DNA of 47,099 nt from Mycolicibacterium hodleri (lineage in GTDB: Bacteria; Actinomycetota; Actinomycetes; Mycobacteriales; Mycobacteriaceae): the NCBI RefSeq assembly GCF_025822245.1, contig NZ_JACKTL010000016.1, forward strand, positions 1 through 47,099, written 5' to 3'. Below, piece after piece: positions 16,384-27,291 of the stretch. The notes under the pieces were generated by a model that saw only the letters and a list, made by a program, of their open reading frames with translations, ran no database searches and was not told the origin of the DNA. Both the position numbers and the translations under genes were made by a program. The stretch's first letter is position 1, and every line of letters starts with the position of its first letter.

Positions 16384-17451
16384 TCAGTCAACCAAATATT
16401 GGCGCAGCATCTCGGTGGCCGCGGTGATCTGCGTGACGTCCACGCGCTCGTCGACCCGGTGGGCCATGTTCGGGTCGCCGGGACCGTAGTTGACTGCGGG
16501 AATGCCAAGCGCGGCGAAGCGCGCGACGTCGGTCCAGCCGAACTTGGCCCGCACCTGTCCGCCGGCCGCACGCACCAGTGCCGCGGCGGCGGGCTTAGTA
16601 AGGCCGGGCAGCGCTCCGGGGGCGGCGTCGGTGCGTTCCACGTCGACGTCGAGTCCGTGCAGCACCTCGCGGACGTGCGCCTCGGCCTGTTCGACGCTGC
16701 GGTCGGGCGCGAAGCGGAAGTTCACCGTGACCGACGCCGCGTCCGGAATGACGTTGCCGGCGATGCCGCCGTCGATGCGGACTGCGGACAATCCCTCGCG
16801 GTACGTGCAGCCGTCGACGTCGACGCTGCGCGCCTCGTACGACGACAGCCGGTCGAGCACGGCACCCAGCTTGTGAATGGCGTTGTCACCCAACCACGAG
16901 CGCGCCGAGTGCGCCCTGGTGCCCCTCGCCCGGACGACGACGCGGATGGTTCCCTGGCAACCGGCTTCGATGAACCCGCCGGACGGTTCCCCGAGAATCG
17001 CGAGGTCGGCCCGCAGCCACTCGGGCAACTCGCGCTCGATGCGGCCGAGTCCGTTGGCGCTGGATTCGATCTCCTCGCAGTCGTACATCACCACCGTGAC
17101 GTCGTGCGACGGTTCGGCGACGGTGGCGGCCAGGTGCAGGAACACCGCGTCGCCGGACTTCATGTCCGACGTACCGCAGCCGAACAGTTCGTCGCCGACG
17201 CGGCGGCTGGGCACGTTGTCCGCGGCGGGCACGGTGTCCAGGTGACCAGCGAGAATCACGCGCGACGGCCGCCCGAGGTTGGTGCGGGCCAGGACGGCGT
17301 CGCCGTTGCGGATCACCTCGTAACCAGGCGCCTGTGCGCGTAGGGCGGCCTCGACCTCGTCGGCGATGCGTTGCTCGTGCCGCGACTCGCTGGGGATGTC
17401 CACCAGCGCGGCGGTCAGTTCGATCGGATCGGCTCGCAAGTCCAGGCCCAC
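16384..17451 (-). CDS. dapE: Succinyl-diaminopimelate desuccinylase
   Basis: M20 metallohydrolase releasing succinate from N-succinyl-LL-DAP in lysine and meso-DAP synthesis. The 355-aa protein follows Rv1202. [11 protein letters not shown] supplies the first metal-binding His and the Asp; YDCEEIESS supplies the Glu-Glu pair. Then come [33 protein letters not shown] (dimerisation-domain His) and [26 protein letters not shown]. The GTG at 17451 matches the family N-terminus ([22 protein letters not shown]). A longer frame into dapD is shadow. It is divergent from dapD. Confidence 0.95.
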   Translation of the reverse strand: MGLDLRADPIELTAALVDIPSESRHEQRIADEVEAALRAQAPGYEVIRNGDAVLARTNLGRPSRVILAGHLDTVPAADNVPSRRVGDELFGCGTSDMKSGDAVFLHLAATVAEPSHDVTVVMYDCEEIESSANGLGRIERELPEWLRADLAILGEPSGGFIEAGCQGTIRVVVRARGTRAHSARSWLGDNAIHKLGAVLDRLSSYEARSVDVDGCTYREGLSAVRIDGGIAGNVIPDAASVTVNFRFAPDRSVEQAEAHVREVLHGLDVDVERTDAAPGALPGLTKPAAAALVRAAGGQVRAKFGWTDVARFAALGIPAVNYGPGDPNMAHRVDERVDVTQITAATEMLRQYLVD

Positions 17452-17521
17452 AGTCGTCGAGGTTAGTTCCGGCGGGAAGAGCGAAGCGACCGGGGATGAC
17501 AATCCAGTAGCCTTTGGGACC
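17452..17521. promoter_or_regulatory. Divergent dapE/dapD leaderless promoters
   Basis: Minus strand: TAACCT (17465-17460), eight bases, dapE GTG at 17451. Plus strand: TAGCCT (17508-17513), eight bases, dapD GTG at 17522. Neither start has a Shine-Dalgarno. Confidence 0.4.
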
Positions 17522-18472
17522 GTGACTTCAGCATCAGGCGTGGGCGTGGCCACCATCACGGCCGAGGGGACGATTCTCGACACCTGGTTCCCCGAGCCGG
17601 AAATCGGCGACGGGGACGACGCGACGACGGGGACGAATCGGCTGTCGGTGGCCGAGGTGACCGACGAGCTGGGCGACCTGACCGGCCGCGACGAAGAACG
17701 CGACGTCGAGACGGTCATCGTGCGCACCACCATCGCCTCACTCGACGACAAGCCCGTCGACGCGTTCGACGCCTACCTTCGTCTGCATCTGCTGTCACAC
17801 CGCCTCATCGCCCCGCACGGCGCCAACATGGACGGCGTCTTCGGGTTGCTCGCCAACGTGGTGTGGACCAACTACGGCCCGTGCGCGGTCGAGGGATTCG
17901 AACTGACGCGCGCGCGGCTGCGACGGCGTGGGCCGGTGACCGTCTACGGCGTCGACAAGTTCCCGCGGATGGTCGACTACGTGATGCCGACCGGCGTCCG
18001 CATCGCCGACGCGGACCGGGTGCGCCTCGGCGCCCACCTGGCATCCGGGACGACGGTCATGCACGAGGGATTCGTGAACTTCAACGCCGGCACTCTCGGC
18101 ACGTCCATGGTCGAGGGCCGGATCTCCGCGGGCGTGGTGGTCGGCGACGGCTCCGACGTCGGCGGCGGCGCGTCGATCATGGGCACCCTGTCCGGCGGCG
18201 GCAAGGAAGTCATCTCCGTCGGCAAGCGGTGCCTGCTCGGTGCCAATTCCGGGCTGGGCATCTCCCTCGGCGACGACTGCGTCGTCGAAGCAGGCCTCTA
18301 CGTCACCGGCGGCACCAAGGTGACCACGTCGGACGGTCAGACCGTGAAGGCCAAGGACCTGTCGGGCGCCGACAACCTTCTGTTCCGCCGCAATTCGCTG
18401 TCCGGGGCGGTCGAAGTGGTGTCCCGCGACGGAACCGGCATCACCCTCAACGACGCCCTGCACGCCAACTGA
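17522..18472 (+). CDS. dapD: Tetrahydrodipicolinate N-succinyltransferase
   Basis: Transfers succinyl from succinyl-CoA to tetrahydrodipicolinate, two steps before dapE. The 316-aa length equals the actinobacterial DapD type (Rv1201c, 317 aa). The C-terminal half is a left-handed beta-helix with the conserved run [20 protein letters not shown], then [22 protein letters not shown] and [17 protein letters not shown] at 17522 matches the family start. It ends three bases before the stop of the converging GH27 gene, so no room exists for a separate terminator. Confidence 0.95.
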   Translation: MTSASGVGVATITAEGTILDTWFPEPEIGDGDDATTGTNRLSVAEVTDELGDLTGRDEERDVETVIVRTTIASLDDKPVDAFDAYLRLHLLSHRLIAPHGANMDGVFGLLANVVWTNYGPCAVEGFELTRARLRRRGPVTVYGVDKFPRMVDYVMPTGVRIADADRVRLGAHLASGTTVMHEGFVNFNAGTLGTSMVEGRISAGVVVGDGSDVGGGASIMGTLSGGGKEVISVGKRCLLGANSGLGISLGDDCVVEAGLYVTGGTKVTTSDGQTVKAKDLSGADNLLFRRNSLSGAVEVVSRDGTGITLNDALHAN

Positions 18473-18475
18473 CGC

Positions 18476-19729
18476 CTACCGGCAGCGCGACACCCGCAGC
18501 ATCGCGACGCCGTGCGCGGGGACGGTTTGGCTGACGTCGCCCGCCGTGGTGGCCTCGGAGTGCTGCCACAGATCACGAACGATGAAGCACTGGCTGCCCG
18601 ACAGGCCGACGGCATGTGCGTCGGTGTGAATCGCGACGGGCACGGCGTCGGAGTTGAACAACGCCACCGCCACCGATCCGTCCGCCAGGGGTTTGACGAT
18701 GATCCTGGGATCCTCAAGTAGCGGAAGTCCCTGAAGAACAAGCGGATCCTGGTCGACGGCGATGACCTCGCGATTGGTCAGGATGCTGCGGGTGTCCTCG
18801 TCCATCGACCGCACGTCGTTGCCGGCCAGCAGTGGCGCCGCCAGCATCGCCCACAGCGAGAAGTGCGCGCGCTGTTCGACGTCGGTCAGGTCGGGCCGCT
18901 GTGACCCCAGCGCCATCGTGGGGTGCCCGCGGACGAACTGCGACCAGCCGATGCCGACCACCAGCATGTCCGGGTCGTTGACGTGCCTCGGGCCGTCGTG
19001 GGGCGCGCTGGGTCCGGCGGCGGCGAACGCCTGGCTGACTCCGGCGAGCCCCTCGGCCCACAGTTCCTCGTCGCCCCATGCGGGCACCAGGTCCATGGCG
19101 TCGCGGCTGACGTCGGCGATGCGGGACCAGTCGTACTCGGTGCCGGCGTCGGTATCCCCCGAACTGTTGGGGTTGATGCTGTAGATGATGTGACGACCAC
19201 TGTCCCGCAACGCATCTCGCATCGCCGCGAAGTACTTCACCTGGTCGTTGTGGCCGGCGTCGAGCCGGCACCAGTCGTACTTCAGGTAGTCGACGCCCCA
19301 CGCGGCGAAGGTGCGCGCGTCGGCTTGTTCGTGTCCGGCGCCGCCGATCCGCGGGTCCTGGCCGCACCCCTGGTTGAACGGGCTGTGGTAGATGCCGAGG
19401 AGCATGCCGCGCTGGTGCGCGTAGGCGGCCACCGCCGCGATGCCGTGGGGAAACCTGACGGGGTCGGCGCGCAGCTCGCCGTTCGCGTCACGGGTGGGCG
19501 CGGCCCAGCCCGCGTCGAGGTTGACGTACCGGTAGCCGGCGTCCCGCATGCCCGAGGACACCATGGCGTCGACGGTGTCCTCGACGGCCTGCTCGGTCAG
19601 CGGAATTCCGGAGTTCCAGGAGTTCCACCCCATCGGCGGGATTTGGGTCGGACGCGGTTTGGCGGCCGGCGACGACGCGCACGCGGACAGCACGCCGACG
19701 CAGAGCACCAACACCCACAGACGACGCAC
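18476..19729 (-). CDS. GH27-family lipoprotein (alpha-galactosidase / alpha-N-acetylgalactosaminidase type)
   Basis: 417 aa. GTG at 19729 starts a signal peptide (VRRLWVLVLCVGVLSAC) with lipobox LSAC and Cys17, so the enzyme should be anchored outside the membrane. The GH27 barrel begins at PPMGWNSWN and carries LDAGW, YLKYDWC (nucleophile Asp) and SRIADVSRDAMD (candidate acid/base region). It ends in a beta-sandwich domain. GH27 enzymes remove alpha-linked Gal or GalNAc; substrate choice is not readable here. A second alpha-galactosaminide-type lipoprotein lies 2.4 kb away. Confidence 0.9.
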   Translation of the reverse strand: MRRLWVLVLCVGVLSACASSPAAKPRPTQIPPMGWNSWNSGIPLTEQAVEDTVDAMVSSGMRDAGYRYVNLDAGWAAPTRDANGELRADPVRFPHGIAAVAAYAHQRGMLLGIYHSPFNQGCGQDPRIGGAGHEQADARTFAAWGVDYLKYDWCRLDAGHNDQVKYFAAMRDALRDSGRHIIYSINPNSSGDTDAGTEYDWSRIADVSRDAMDLVPAWGDEELWAEGLAGVSQAFAAAGPSAPHDGPRHVNDPDMLVVGIGWSQFVRGHPTMALGSQRPDLTDVEQRAHFSLWAMLAAPLLAGNDVRSMDEDTRSILTNREVIAVDQDPLVLQGLPLLEDPRIIVKPLADGSVAVALFNSDAVPVAIHTDAHAVGLSGSQCFIVRDLWQHSEATTAGDVSQTVPAHGVAMLRVSRCR

Positions 19730-19758
19730 GCGGTCATACTGACATCGCGATCTGTGAG

Positions 19759-20136
19759 TCAGTCTTGAGTTTGCTGTGGACCCGCAGCGGGTTGGCCCTG
19801 GCCCGAGAGCACGCAGAACTCGTTGCCCTCGGGATCGGCCAGCACCACCCAGGACTGGACACCTTGGCCGACGTCGACGCGGCGTGCGCCCAGAGCGATC
19901 AGCCGGTCCACCTCGGCGCCTTGATCGTCGGGGGTGAGGTCGAAGTGAATGCGGTTCTTCACCACCTTGGGGTCGGAAACCTCGAGGAACAGCCAGTCCG
20001 GGCCCGTGGTCGCACGCAGGCGGACGTCGCCGTCCTCGGTCCCTTCGGCGGGCCAACCGAGCACCTCGGACCACCACTGCGCGAGCGCGTCGACGTCGGC
20101 AGCGTCGACGCACACCTCCGACCACCTCAGGCCCAT
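19759..20136 (-). CDS. VOC (glyoxalase-like) superfamily protein, 125 aa
   Basis: A single glyoxalase/bleomycin-resistance fold module. WSEVCVDAADVDALAQWWSEVLGWP at the N-terminus and DPEGNEFCVL at the C-terminus are the usual metal-site strands, though the exact ligands are not assigned. The function is unknown; the family covers isomerases, dioxygenases and binding proteins. ATG at 20136 has AGGGGGA seven bases upstream. That ribosome site lies inside the end of fadD36, whose stop is at 20139, so the two are probably co-transcribed. Confidence 0.85.
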   Translation of the reverse strand: MGLRWSEVCVDAADVDALAQWWSEVLGWPAEGTEDGDVRLRATTGPDWLFLEVSDPKVVKNRIHFDLTPDDQGAEVDRLIALGARRVDVGQGVQSWVVLADPEGNEFCVLSGQGQPAAGPQQTQD

Positions 20137-20138
20137 CG

Positions 20139-21545
20139 TCAATCCCCCTGTGTCAGTTCCTTCTTCATGACCTTGCCCATCGCGTTGCGTGGCAGGGCGT
20201 CGACGATCCGCACCTCCCGCGGACGCTTGTGCGCCGAGAGCTGCCCGGCGACGAACTCGATCAACGCCCCCGGCTCGGCCGACCCGACCACGAACGCGAC
20301 GATCCGCTGGCCGAGATCGTCGTCGGGCACCCCGACCACCGCGACCTCGACGACACCCTCGTGCCCGAGCAACGCCGTCTCGACCTCGCCCGCACCCACG
20401 CGGTAGCCACCCGACTTGATCAGGTCGACCGACTCGCGCCCGACGATGCGGTGCATGCCACCGGCGTCGACGACGGCCACGTCGCCCGTGCGGTACCAGC
20501 CGTCGTCGCCGAACGCCGCGGCCGTGGCCTCGGGAAGGTTGAGGTAGCCGTCGAACAGCATGGGTCCTCGAACCTCAAGGCGCCCAATGGATTCCCCATC
20601 GTGCGGCACCGGCGCACCGTCCTCGCCCGTCAACCGGGTCCGAACGCCCGCCAGCGGCAGGCCCACCCAGCCGGGTCGCCGTTCGCCGTCGGCGAGCGTG
20701 CTGAGCGTGATCAGCGATTCGGTGCTGCCGTAGCGTTCGACGGGCGCGTGGCCCGTCAGCTGGACCAACCGGTCGAAGACGGGCACGGGCAGCGGCGCAC
20801 TGCCCGACACCAGCAGCCGGGCCGAGGACAGGGCCAGCGCCGCGTCGAGGTCGCCGGCGATCCGGGACCACACCGTCGGGACGCCGAAGTACAGCGATCC
20901 CGCGGCCTCCGCGTACGCGGCGGGCGACGGTCTGCCGGTGTGCACGAAGCGGTTTCCGATGCGCAAAGATCCCAGCAGACCGAGGATCAGCCCGTGCACG
21001 TGGAACAGCGGCAGACCGTGGACGAGGGTGTCGTCCGGCGTCCAGGCCCATGCCTCGGCGAGCGCGTCGACGTCGGCGGCGATGGCGCGCCGGCTGATGA
21101 GCACGCCCTTCGGCGGACCGGTCGTACCGGAGGTGTACATCACCATTGCGGTGGCGTCCGGCGACGGCTCGGCGTATCGATGCCACGACCGCGCGTGCAG
21201 GCGCACCGGGACGTGCGGAAGCCCCTCGGTCTGGTCGGGCAGCTCCCCGAGCCACGCCTGCGCGCCGGAGTCACTCAGGATGTGTCTGCGTTCGGCCTCG
21301 CCGACGTCGGCCGGTACCGGGACGACGGGGACACCGGCGATCAGGCATCCGGCGATGGCCAGCACCGTCGCGGCGGTGGGCGTGGCGAGGACCGCGATTC
21401 GGCGGGCTCCCCCGACGCGCTCGGCCACCGAGGTCGCCGCGCCGACGAGGTCGCTTCGGCTCAGGCTCACCCCTCCGATGCGCACCGCGTCTTCGAGGTC
21501 GCGGCCGGCGGCGACGGCCGACGGGTTCAGAGAGGCCAACAGCAC
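20139..21545 (-). CDS. fadD36: Acyl-CoA synthetase FadD36
   Basis: AMP-forming acyl-CoA ligase, 468 aa, closely matching remembered M. tuberculosis FadD36 (Rv1193) from MLLASLNP to the C-terminus. The P-loop VMYTSGTTGPPKGVLIS, HGLPLFHVHGL, RYGSTESL, GWYRTGDV and KSGGYRVGAGEVE motifs are intact, with KRPREVRIVDALPRNAMGKV at the end carrying the catalytic Lys. Its compact size and sequence are closer to malonyl-CoA/medium-chain ligases than to FadD6. GTG at 21545 is preceded by TAGCGT at a seven-base spacing. Confidence 0.93.
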   Translation of the reverse strand: MLLASLNPSAVAAGRDLEDAVRIGGVSLSRSDLVGAATSVAERVGGARRIAVLATPTAATVLAIAGCLIAGVPVVPVPADVGEAERRHILSDSGAQAWLGELPDQTEGLPHVPVRLHARSWHRYAEPSPDATAMVMYTSGTTGPPKGVLISRRAIAADVDALAEAWAWTPDDTLVHGLPLFHVHGLILGLLGSLRIGNRFVHTGRPSPAAYAEAAGSLYFGVPTVWSRIAGDLDAALALSSARLLVSGSAPLPVPVFDRLVQLTGHAPVERYGSTESLITLSTLADGERRPGWVGLPLAGVRTRLTGEDGAPVPHDGESIGRLEVRGPMLFDGYLNLPEATAAAFGDDGWYRTGDVAVVDAGGMHRIVGRESVDLIKSGGYRVGAGEVETALLGHEGVVEVAVVGVPDDDLGQRIVAFVVGSAEPGALIEFVAGQLSAHKRPREVRIVDALPRNAMGKVMKKELTQGD

Positions 21546-21581
21546 GGGTGCGACGCTACCGTGGGCGGTGATACTGGTCGC
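21546..21581. promoter_or_regulatory. Divergent fadD36/NUDIX leaderless promoters in 36 bp
   Basis: Minus: TAGCGT (21558-21553), seven bases, GTG 21545. Plus: GATACT (21570-21575), six bases, GTG 21582. Confidence 0.45.
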
Positions 21582-22130
21582 GTGGATCCCGTGGAACGCG
21601 TCAGCACGCGCGAGGTATATCGCAACCCCTGGATGATCGTTCGCGAGGACGACATCCGCCGGCCCGACGGAAGCCTCGGCATCTACGGCGTCATCGACAA
21701 ACCGACGTACGCCCTGGTGATCGCCCGAGACGAGGACCGGTACCGGCTGGTCGAACAGTTCCGCTACCCCATCGGGTTGCGCCGGTGGGAATTTCCGCAA
21801 GGCACTGCCCCCGGATCGTTGGACGGCGACGAACCGCCGCCCGCCGACCTCGCCGCCGACGAGTTGCGGGAGGAGACCGGGTTGCGCGCCGAGTCGATGG
21901 AAGTGCTCGGCCAGCTCGACGTCGCCCCGGGGATGAGCAGCCAGCGCGGCTGGGTGTTCCTCGCGACCGGGATCACCGAGGGTGAGCACGAACGCGAGCT
22001 CGAGGAGCAGGACATGCACAGCGAGTGGTTCACCGGAGACCGGATCGACGCCATGATCGTCGACGGCACCATCACCGATGCGCAGAGCATCGCGGCGTGG
22101 ACGCTGCTGCGACTCGCCGACCGCCGGTGA
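21582..22130 (+). CDS. NUDIX hydrolase, 182 aa (ADP-ribose pyrophosphatase-like)
   Basis: Cleaves a nucleoside diphosphate linked to another group. The Nudix box appears as GTAPGSLDGDE...LAADELREETGL: the catalytic EELxxEExGL glutamates are kept, but the canonical Arg before the first Glu is Asp and the spacing from the upstream Glu is one residue off. The RYRLVEQFRYPIGLRRWEFPQG strand resembles ADP-ribose pyrophosphatases. Its TGA overlaps the GTG of the GH114-like gene (GTGA), so both are translated together. Confidence 0.88.
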   Translation: MDPVERVSTREVYRNPWMIVREDDIRRPDGSLGIYGVIDKPTYALVIARDEDRYRLVEQFRYPIGLRRWEFPQGTAPGSLDGDEPPPADLAADELREETGLRAESMEVLGQLDVAPGMSSQRGWVFLATGITEGEHERELEEQDMHSEWFTGDRIDAMIVDGTITDAQSIAAWTLLRLADRR

Positions 22131-22930
22131 GGAGCCGGTTGGCGGGACTGTTGCTCGCCGCGGCGACGCTGTCGGGCTGCGCGACGCCCACCGCGTCTGC
22201 GGAGGTGCGGTTGCCGCCGGTCACCGGGTCGTTCGACTACCAGCTCGGCGGGGCGTACGACATGGCCGGGTTGGCCGTCGTCGCCCGCGACGCCACCGCC
22301 GCGCCGCTGGCCGGGGCCTACAACGTCTGCTACGTCAACGGATTTCAGACTCAACCCGGCGACGGCGAGCGCTGGCTGCGCGACCACGGCTCGGCGGTGC
22401 TACGCGACGCCGATGGCACACCCGTCACCGACCCCGACTGGCCCGACGAGTACGTCCTCGACCCGTCGACCGCCGCGCAGCGCGCGACGATACTCGACGT
22501 CCTCGGGCCGGTGGTGTCGGGCTGTGCGGACAAGGGTTTCGACGCCGTCGAGGTCGACAACTTCGACACGTTCACCCGGTTCTCCGACGTCGACCGGGCG
22601 GGCGCGATCGCGCTGGCGCGTTCGTTCGCGGACATCGCCCATGGCCGCGGGCTGGCGATCGGGCAGAAGAACGCCGCCGAGTCGACCGAGGCTGGCCGGC
22701 GGGAGATCGGCTTCGACTTCGCCGTCGCCGAGGAGTGCGCAACGTATCGCGAATGCGATCGGTACCGGAAGGTGTACGGGGACCACGTCTTGCAGATCGA
22801 GTACGCCGACGACCTGCCCGCGCCGTTCCACGAGGTGTGCGGCTCGCCCGATCGCGCTCCGCTGACGATTCTGCGGGATCGCGACCTGGTCCCCAAGGGT
22901 GCCGACGGCTACGTCTACCAGCAGTGCTGA
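22127..22930 (+). CDS. GH114-like (endo-alpha-1,4-polygalactosaminidase family) lipoprotein, 267 aa
   Basis: Signal peptide RLAGLLLAAATLSGC with lipobox LSGC (Cys18) predicts an outer-face lipoprotein. The mature part has the TM1410/GH114 barrel pattern: WLRDHG, DPSTAAQRATILDVLGPVVSGCADKGFDAVEVDNFD with the conserved Asp pair, GLAIGQKNAAES and FAVAEECATYREC. Founding members hydrolyse alpha-1,4-polygalactosamine. Whether this one acts on galactosamine in mycobacterial arabinogalactan or on external polymers is unknown. It overlaps the NUDIX gene by four bases and converges on putB with eight bases between stops. Confidence 0.85.
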   Translation: MRSRLAGLLLAAATLSGCATPTASAEVRLPPVTGSFDYQLGGAYDMAGLAVVARDATAAPLAGAYNVCYVNGFQTQPGDGERWLRDHGSAVLRDADGTPVTDPDWPDEYVLDPSTAAQRATILDVLGPVVSGCADKGFDAVEVDNFDTFTRFSDVDRAGAIALARSFADIAHGRGLAIGQKNAAESTEAGRREIGFDFAVAEECATYRECDRYRKVYGDHVLQIEYADDLPAPFHEVCGSPDRAPLTILRDRDLVPKGADGYVYQQC

Positions 22931-22938
22931 GCGACGCC

Positions 22939-23901
22939 TCAGTGCCGCCGCTCGGCCAGCGCCCGTAGGAAGAACGTCAGGTTGGCGGGTCGCTCGGCGA
23001 GGCGGCGCACGAAGTAGCCGTACCACTGGGTGCCGAAGGGTACGTACACCCGGACGTGGTTGCCCTCGTCGGCGAGCCGACGCTGCTCGGCGTCGCGGAT
23101 GCCGTAGAGCATCTGGTACTCGAAGTCGTCGACGCTCCTGGCGAATTCGCGCGCCATGGCGGGCACGGCGTCGACGATCGCGGGGTCATGCGACGCCACC
23201 ATGGGATAGCCGTCCCCCGCCATCAGCACGCGCAGGCACCTGAGATAGGAGTCGGTGACCGCCTCGGCGTCGCGGAAGGCCACCGAGGCGGGTTCGTCGT
23301 AGGCGCCCTTGCAGAGGCGGATCCGGGCCCCGGAGGCCGCGAACTCCGCGCAGTCGGCCTCGGTGCGCTTCAGATAGGCCTGCAGAACCGTTGCCAGCCA
23401 AGGAAAGTCACTGCGAAGCTCGCGCACGATCGACAGCGTCGAGTCGGTGGTCGTGTGGTCCTCGGCGTCAACCGTCACCCACGCCCCGACGTCGCGTGCC
23501 GTGCTGCAGATGAGATGGGCGTTCTCGAGGGCGATCTTCTCGCCGTCGCGAGGCAGCGCCTGGCCGAGGGCCGACAGCTTCAGCGACACCTCCAACTGGC
23601 GCGGTCCCTCGGGGGCCTCGCCGCGCTGACCGAGAGCGTTCAGCAGGTCGGTGTAGGCGCGCACGGTGGCGTCGGCCGCGTCGACGTCGGTGACGTCCTC
23701 CCCGAGGTAGTCGACGGAGACGAAGCGGCGCGAATCACGAAGTTCCGCAACCGAGGTCAGGGCGTGTTCGACGGTCTCGCCGGGAACGAATCGGTGCACC
23801 ACCTCGCGGGTCACGGGCAGCCGTTCGGCCGTGCGGCGCAGACCGTCGGACCTGGCGGCGGCCAGGATCACGGGCCGTGCGAACTGCTGGAAGACGCCCA
23901 T
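22939..23901 (-). CDS. putB: Proline dehydrogenase (monofunctional)
   Basis: FAD enzyme oxidising proline to delta1-pyrroline-5-carboxylate and passing electrons to quinone at the membrane. The 320-aa size fits monofunctional PRODH (Rv1188). SVDYLGEDVTD, VSLKLSALGQ, VTVDAEDHTTTDST, RIRLCKGAYDEPASVAF and FEYQMLYGIRDAEQRR are the barrel and substrate-site motifs. It begins three bases after the rocA stop, so both form one operon. Confidence 0.95.
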   Translation of the reverse strand: MGVFQQFARPVILAAARSDGLRRTAERLPVTREVVHRFVPGETVEHALTSVAELRDSRRFVSVDYLGEDVTDVDAADATVRAYTDLLNALGQRGEAPEGPRQLEVSLKLSALGQALPRDGEKIALENAHLICSTARDVGAWVTVDAEDHTTTDSTLSIVRELRSDFPWLATVLQAYLKRTEADCAEFAASGARIRLCKGAYDEPASVAFRDAEAVTDSYLRCLRVLMAGDGYPMVASHDPAIVDAVPAMAREFARSVDDFEYQMLYGIRDAEQRRLADEGNHVRVYVPFGTQWYGYFVRRLAERPANLTFFLRALAERRH

Positions 23902-23904
23902 CGG

Positions 23905-25545
<1,641 letters not shown>

Positions 25546-25614
25546 GTGATCAGGGTCTCTCACTCCGGGCCGACGCCCGTTGGCCGATCGGACAAACTAT
25601 GCGGGGCCTGCCAG

Positions 25615-25628
25615 TAACATCGGCCAAC
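25615..25628 (+). promoter_or_regulatory. Candidate leaderless promoter (-10 TAACAT) of pruC
   Basis: TAACAT (25615-25620) with an eight-base spacer before the GTG at 25629. It lies in the 83-bp region shared with rocA, where the PruC activator would be expected to bind. Confidence 0.4.
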
Positions 25629-27212
25629 GTGAAGACTCCCGGCGTGGGACTCGGCCAACTGCTGCTTGCCCTGGACGCGACCATGGTGACCTTGGTCGAC
25701 GCGCCGCGCGGGCTCGACCTGCCCGTCGCCTCCGCCGCGTTGATCGACGCCGACGACGTCCGCCTCGGATTGGCCGTCGGCGCCAGCTCGGCCGACGTCT
25801 TCTTCATCCTCGGCGTCGGCGACGACGACGTGTTGGCGTGGCTGGTCCAGCAAACCTCCCGGCGGGTGCCGGCCGCGATCTTCGTCAAGGAGCCGTCCGA
25901 CGCAGTGGTGTCCCGTGCGGTCGCGGTGGGCACGGCCGTCGTCGCCGTCGAACCAAGGGCGCGCTGGGAGCGGCTGTACCGGCTGGTCGACCACGTCTTC
26001 GACCACCACGGCGACCGGGCGGACCCGCTGTACGACCCCAGCACCGACCTGTTCGGCCTGGCCCAGTCGATCGCCGACCGGACCCACGGCATGGTCAGCG
26101 TCGAGGACGTCCAGTCCCACGTGCTGGCCTACTCCGCCTCCAACGACGAGGCCGACGAGTTGCGACGCCTGTCGATCCTTGGTCGCGCGGGACCCCCCGA
26201 ACACCTGGCCTGGATCGGGCGGGCGGGCATCTTCGACGCCCTGCGCGCCACCGGCGACGTCGTCCGCGTCGACGCCCGGCCGGAGCTCGGCCTTCGACCG
26301 CGGCGCGCCGTCGGCATCCACCACGTCGCGGCGGACCGCCGCGGTCCGGTGTTCGCGGGCACCATCTGGTTGCAGGAGGGCTCCCGACCGCTGGCCGAGG
26401 ACGCCGACGACGTGCTGCGGGGCGCGGGCGTGCTGGCCGCGAGGATCATCTCCCGGCTGGCGGCCACCCCGTCGACCCATGCGATGCGGGTTCAGGAACT
26501 GCTGGGCCTGCGCGACACGTCCCTCGACGACGCGCAGGTGACCGACGTGGCGCGCGAACTCGGCGTGGTGGCAGACGGCCGGGTCGCGGTGATCGGGTTC
26601 GACGGGGCGGCGGGCGCACCCACCCGGCTCGCCGACGTTCTGGCGTTGAGCGCCAGCGCCTTTCGGCGGGACGCGCAGGTGGCCGCCGGTGCGTCCCGGG
26701 TCTACGTGCTGTTCCCCCACGCCGGCAAGGTGTCGGCGGTGTCGTCGTGGATCCGCGGCACCATCGGCGCCCTGCGCAACGAGCTGGGACTCGAGCTGCG
26801 GGCCGCCATCGCGACCCCGACGACGGGTCTGGCGGGCGCTGCCGCGGCCCGCGCCGAGGTGGACCGCGTACTCGACAGCGCCGAACGCCACCCCGGCGCG
26901 ATCGGTCAGGTGACGTCGTTGGCCGAGTCGCGGACCACGGTGTTGCTCGACGAGATCGTCACGATGATCGGCGCCGACGACCGGCTCGTCGACCCCCGGG
27001 TGGCCGCGCTGCGCGAGAAGGACCCCGTTCTGGTGGACACGCTGCGGGCCTATCTCGACGCCTTCGGCGACGTCGCGGCGGCCGCGACCGGGTTGCACGT
27101 GCACCCGAACACCGTGCGTTATCGGGTGCGCAGGATCGAGGAGTTCCTGGGCGCGTCACTGTGGGATCCCGACGTGCGGCTGCTGCTGTCGCTGAGCCTG
27201 CGGGTGCCCTGA
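25629..27212 (+). CDS. pruC: PucR-family proline-responsive activator
   Basis: 527 aa, equivalent to Rv1186c (PruC), reported to activate the proline operon. The C-terminal HTH typical of PucR/CdaR proteins is clear: YLDAFGDVAAAATGLHVHPNTVRYRVRRIEEFLGASL (about 475-511). The N-terminal PucR sensory domain starts near residue 5 and a GGDEF-like/CdaR middle domain lies between. GTG at 25629 is set by the -10 and by lack of coding character upstream. Divergence from rocA-putB fits local regulation. Confidence 0.92.
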   Translation: MKTPGVGLGQLLLALDATMVTLVDAPRGLDLPVASAALIDADDVRLGLAVGASSADVFFILGVGDDDVLAWLVQQTSRRVPAAIFVKEPSDAVVSRAVAVGTAVVAVEPRARWERLYRLVDHVFDHHGDRADPLYDPSTDLFGLAQSIADRTHGMVSVEDVQSHVLAYSASNDEADELRRLSILGRAGPPEHLAWIGRAGIFDALRATGDVVRVDARPELGLRPRRAVGIHHVAADRRGPVFAGTIWLQEGSRPLAEDADDVLRGAGVLAARIISRLAATPSTHAMRVQELLGLRDTSLDDAQVTDVARELGVVADGRVAVIGFDGAAGAPTRLADVLALSASAFRRDAQVAAGASRVYVLFPHAGKVSAVSSWIRGTIGALRNELGLELRAAIATPTTGLAGAAAARAEVDRVLDSAERHPGAIGQVTSLAESRTTVLLDEIVTMIGADDRLVDPRVAALREKDPVLVDTLRAYLDAFGDVAAAATGLHVHPNTVRYRVRRIEEFLGASLWDPDVRLLLSLSLRVP

Positions 27213-27291
27213 CCGGCCTGCCCGCGAGTGGCCAGTTATGGCATGCGCATCCGCCCAAACCGTGCGACAAGTGGCCGCTCGGCGGAAGGTG

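Noticed and set aside
17452..17751. N-terminal extension of dapE by 100 codons
   Set aside because: It would overlap dapD antisense and remove both promoters; family similarity starts at 17451.
19730..20125. N-terminal extension of the GH27 gene
   Set aside because: Would overlap the VOC gene on the same strand; a lipoprotein signal begins at 19729.
27213..27291. GAGTGGCC/GGCCGCTC as a terminator between pruC and dapC
   Set aside because: The arms are about 45 bases apart with a wobble pair; too weak to call.
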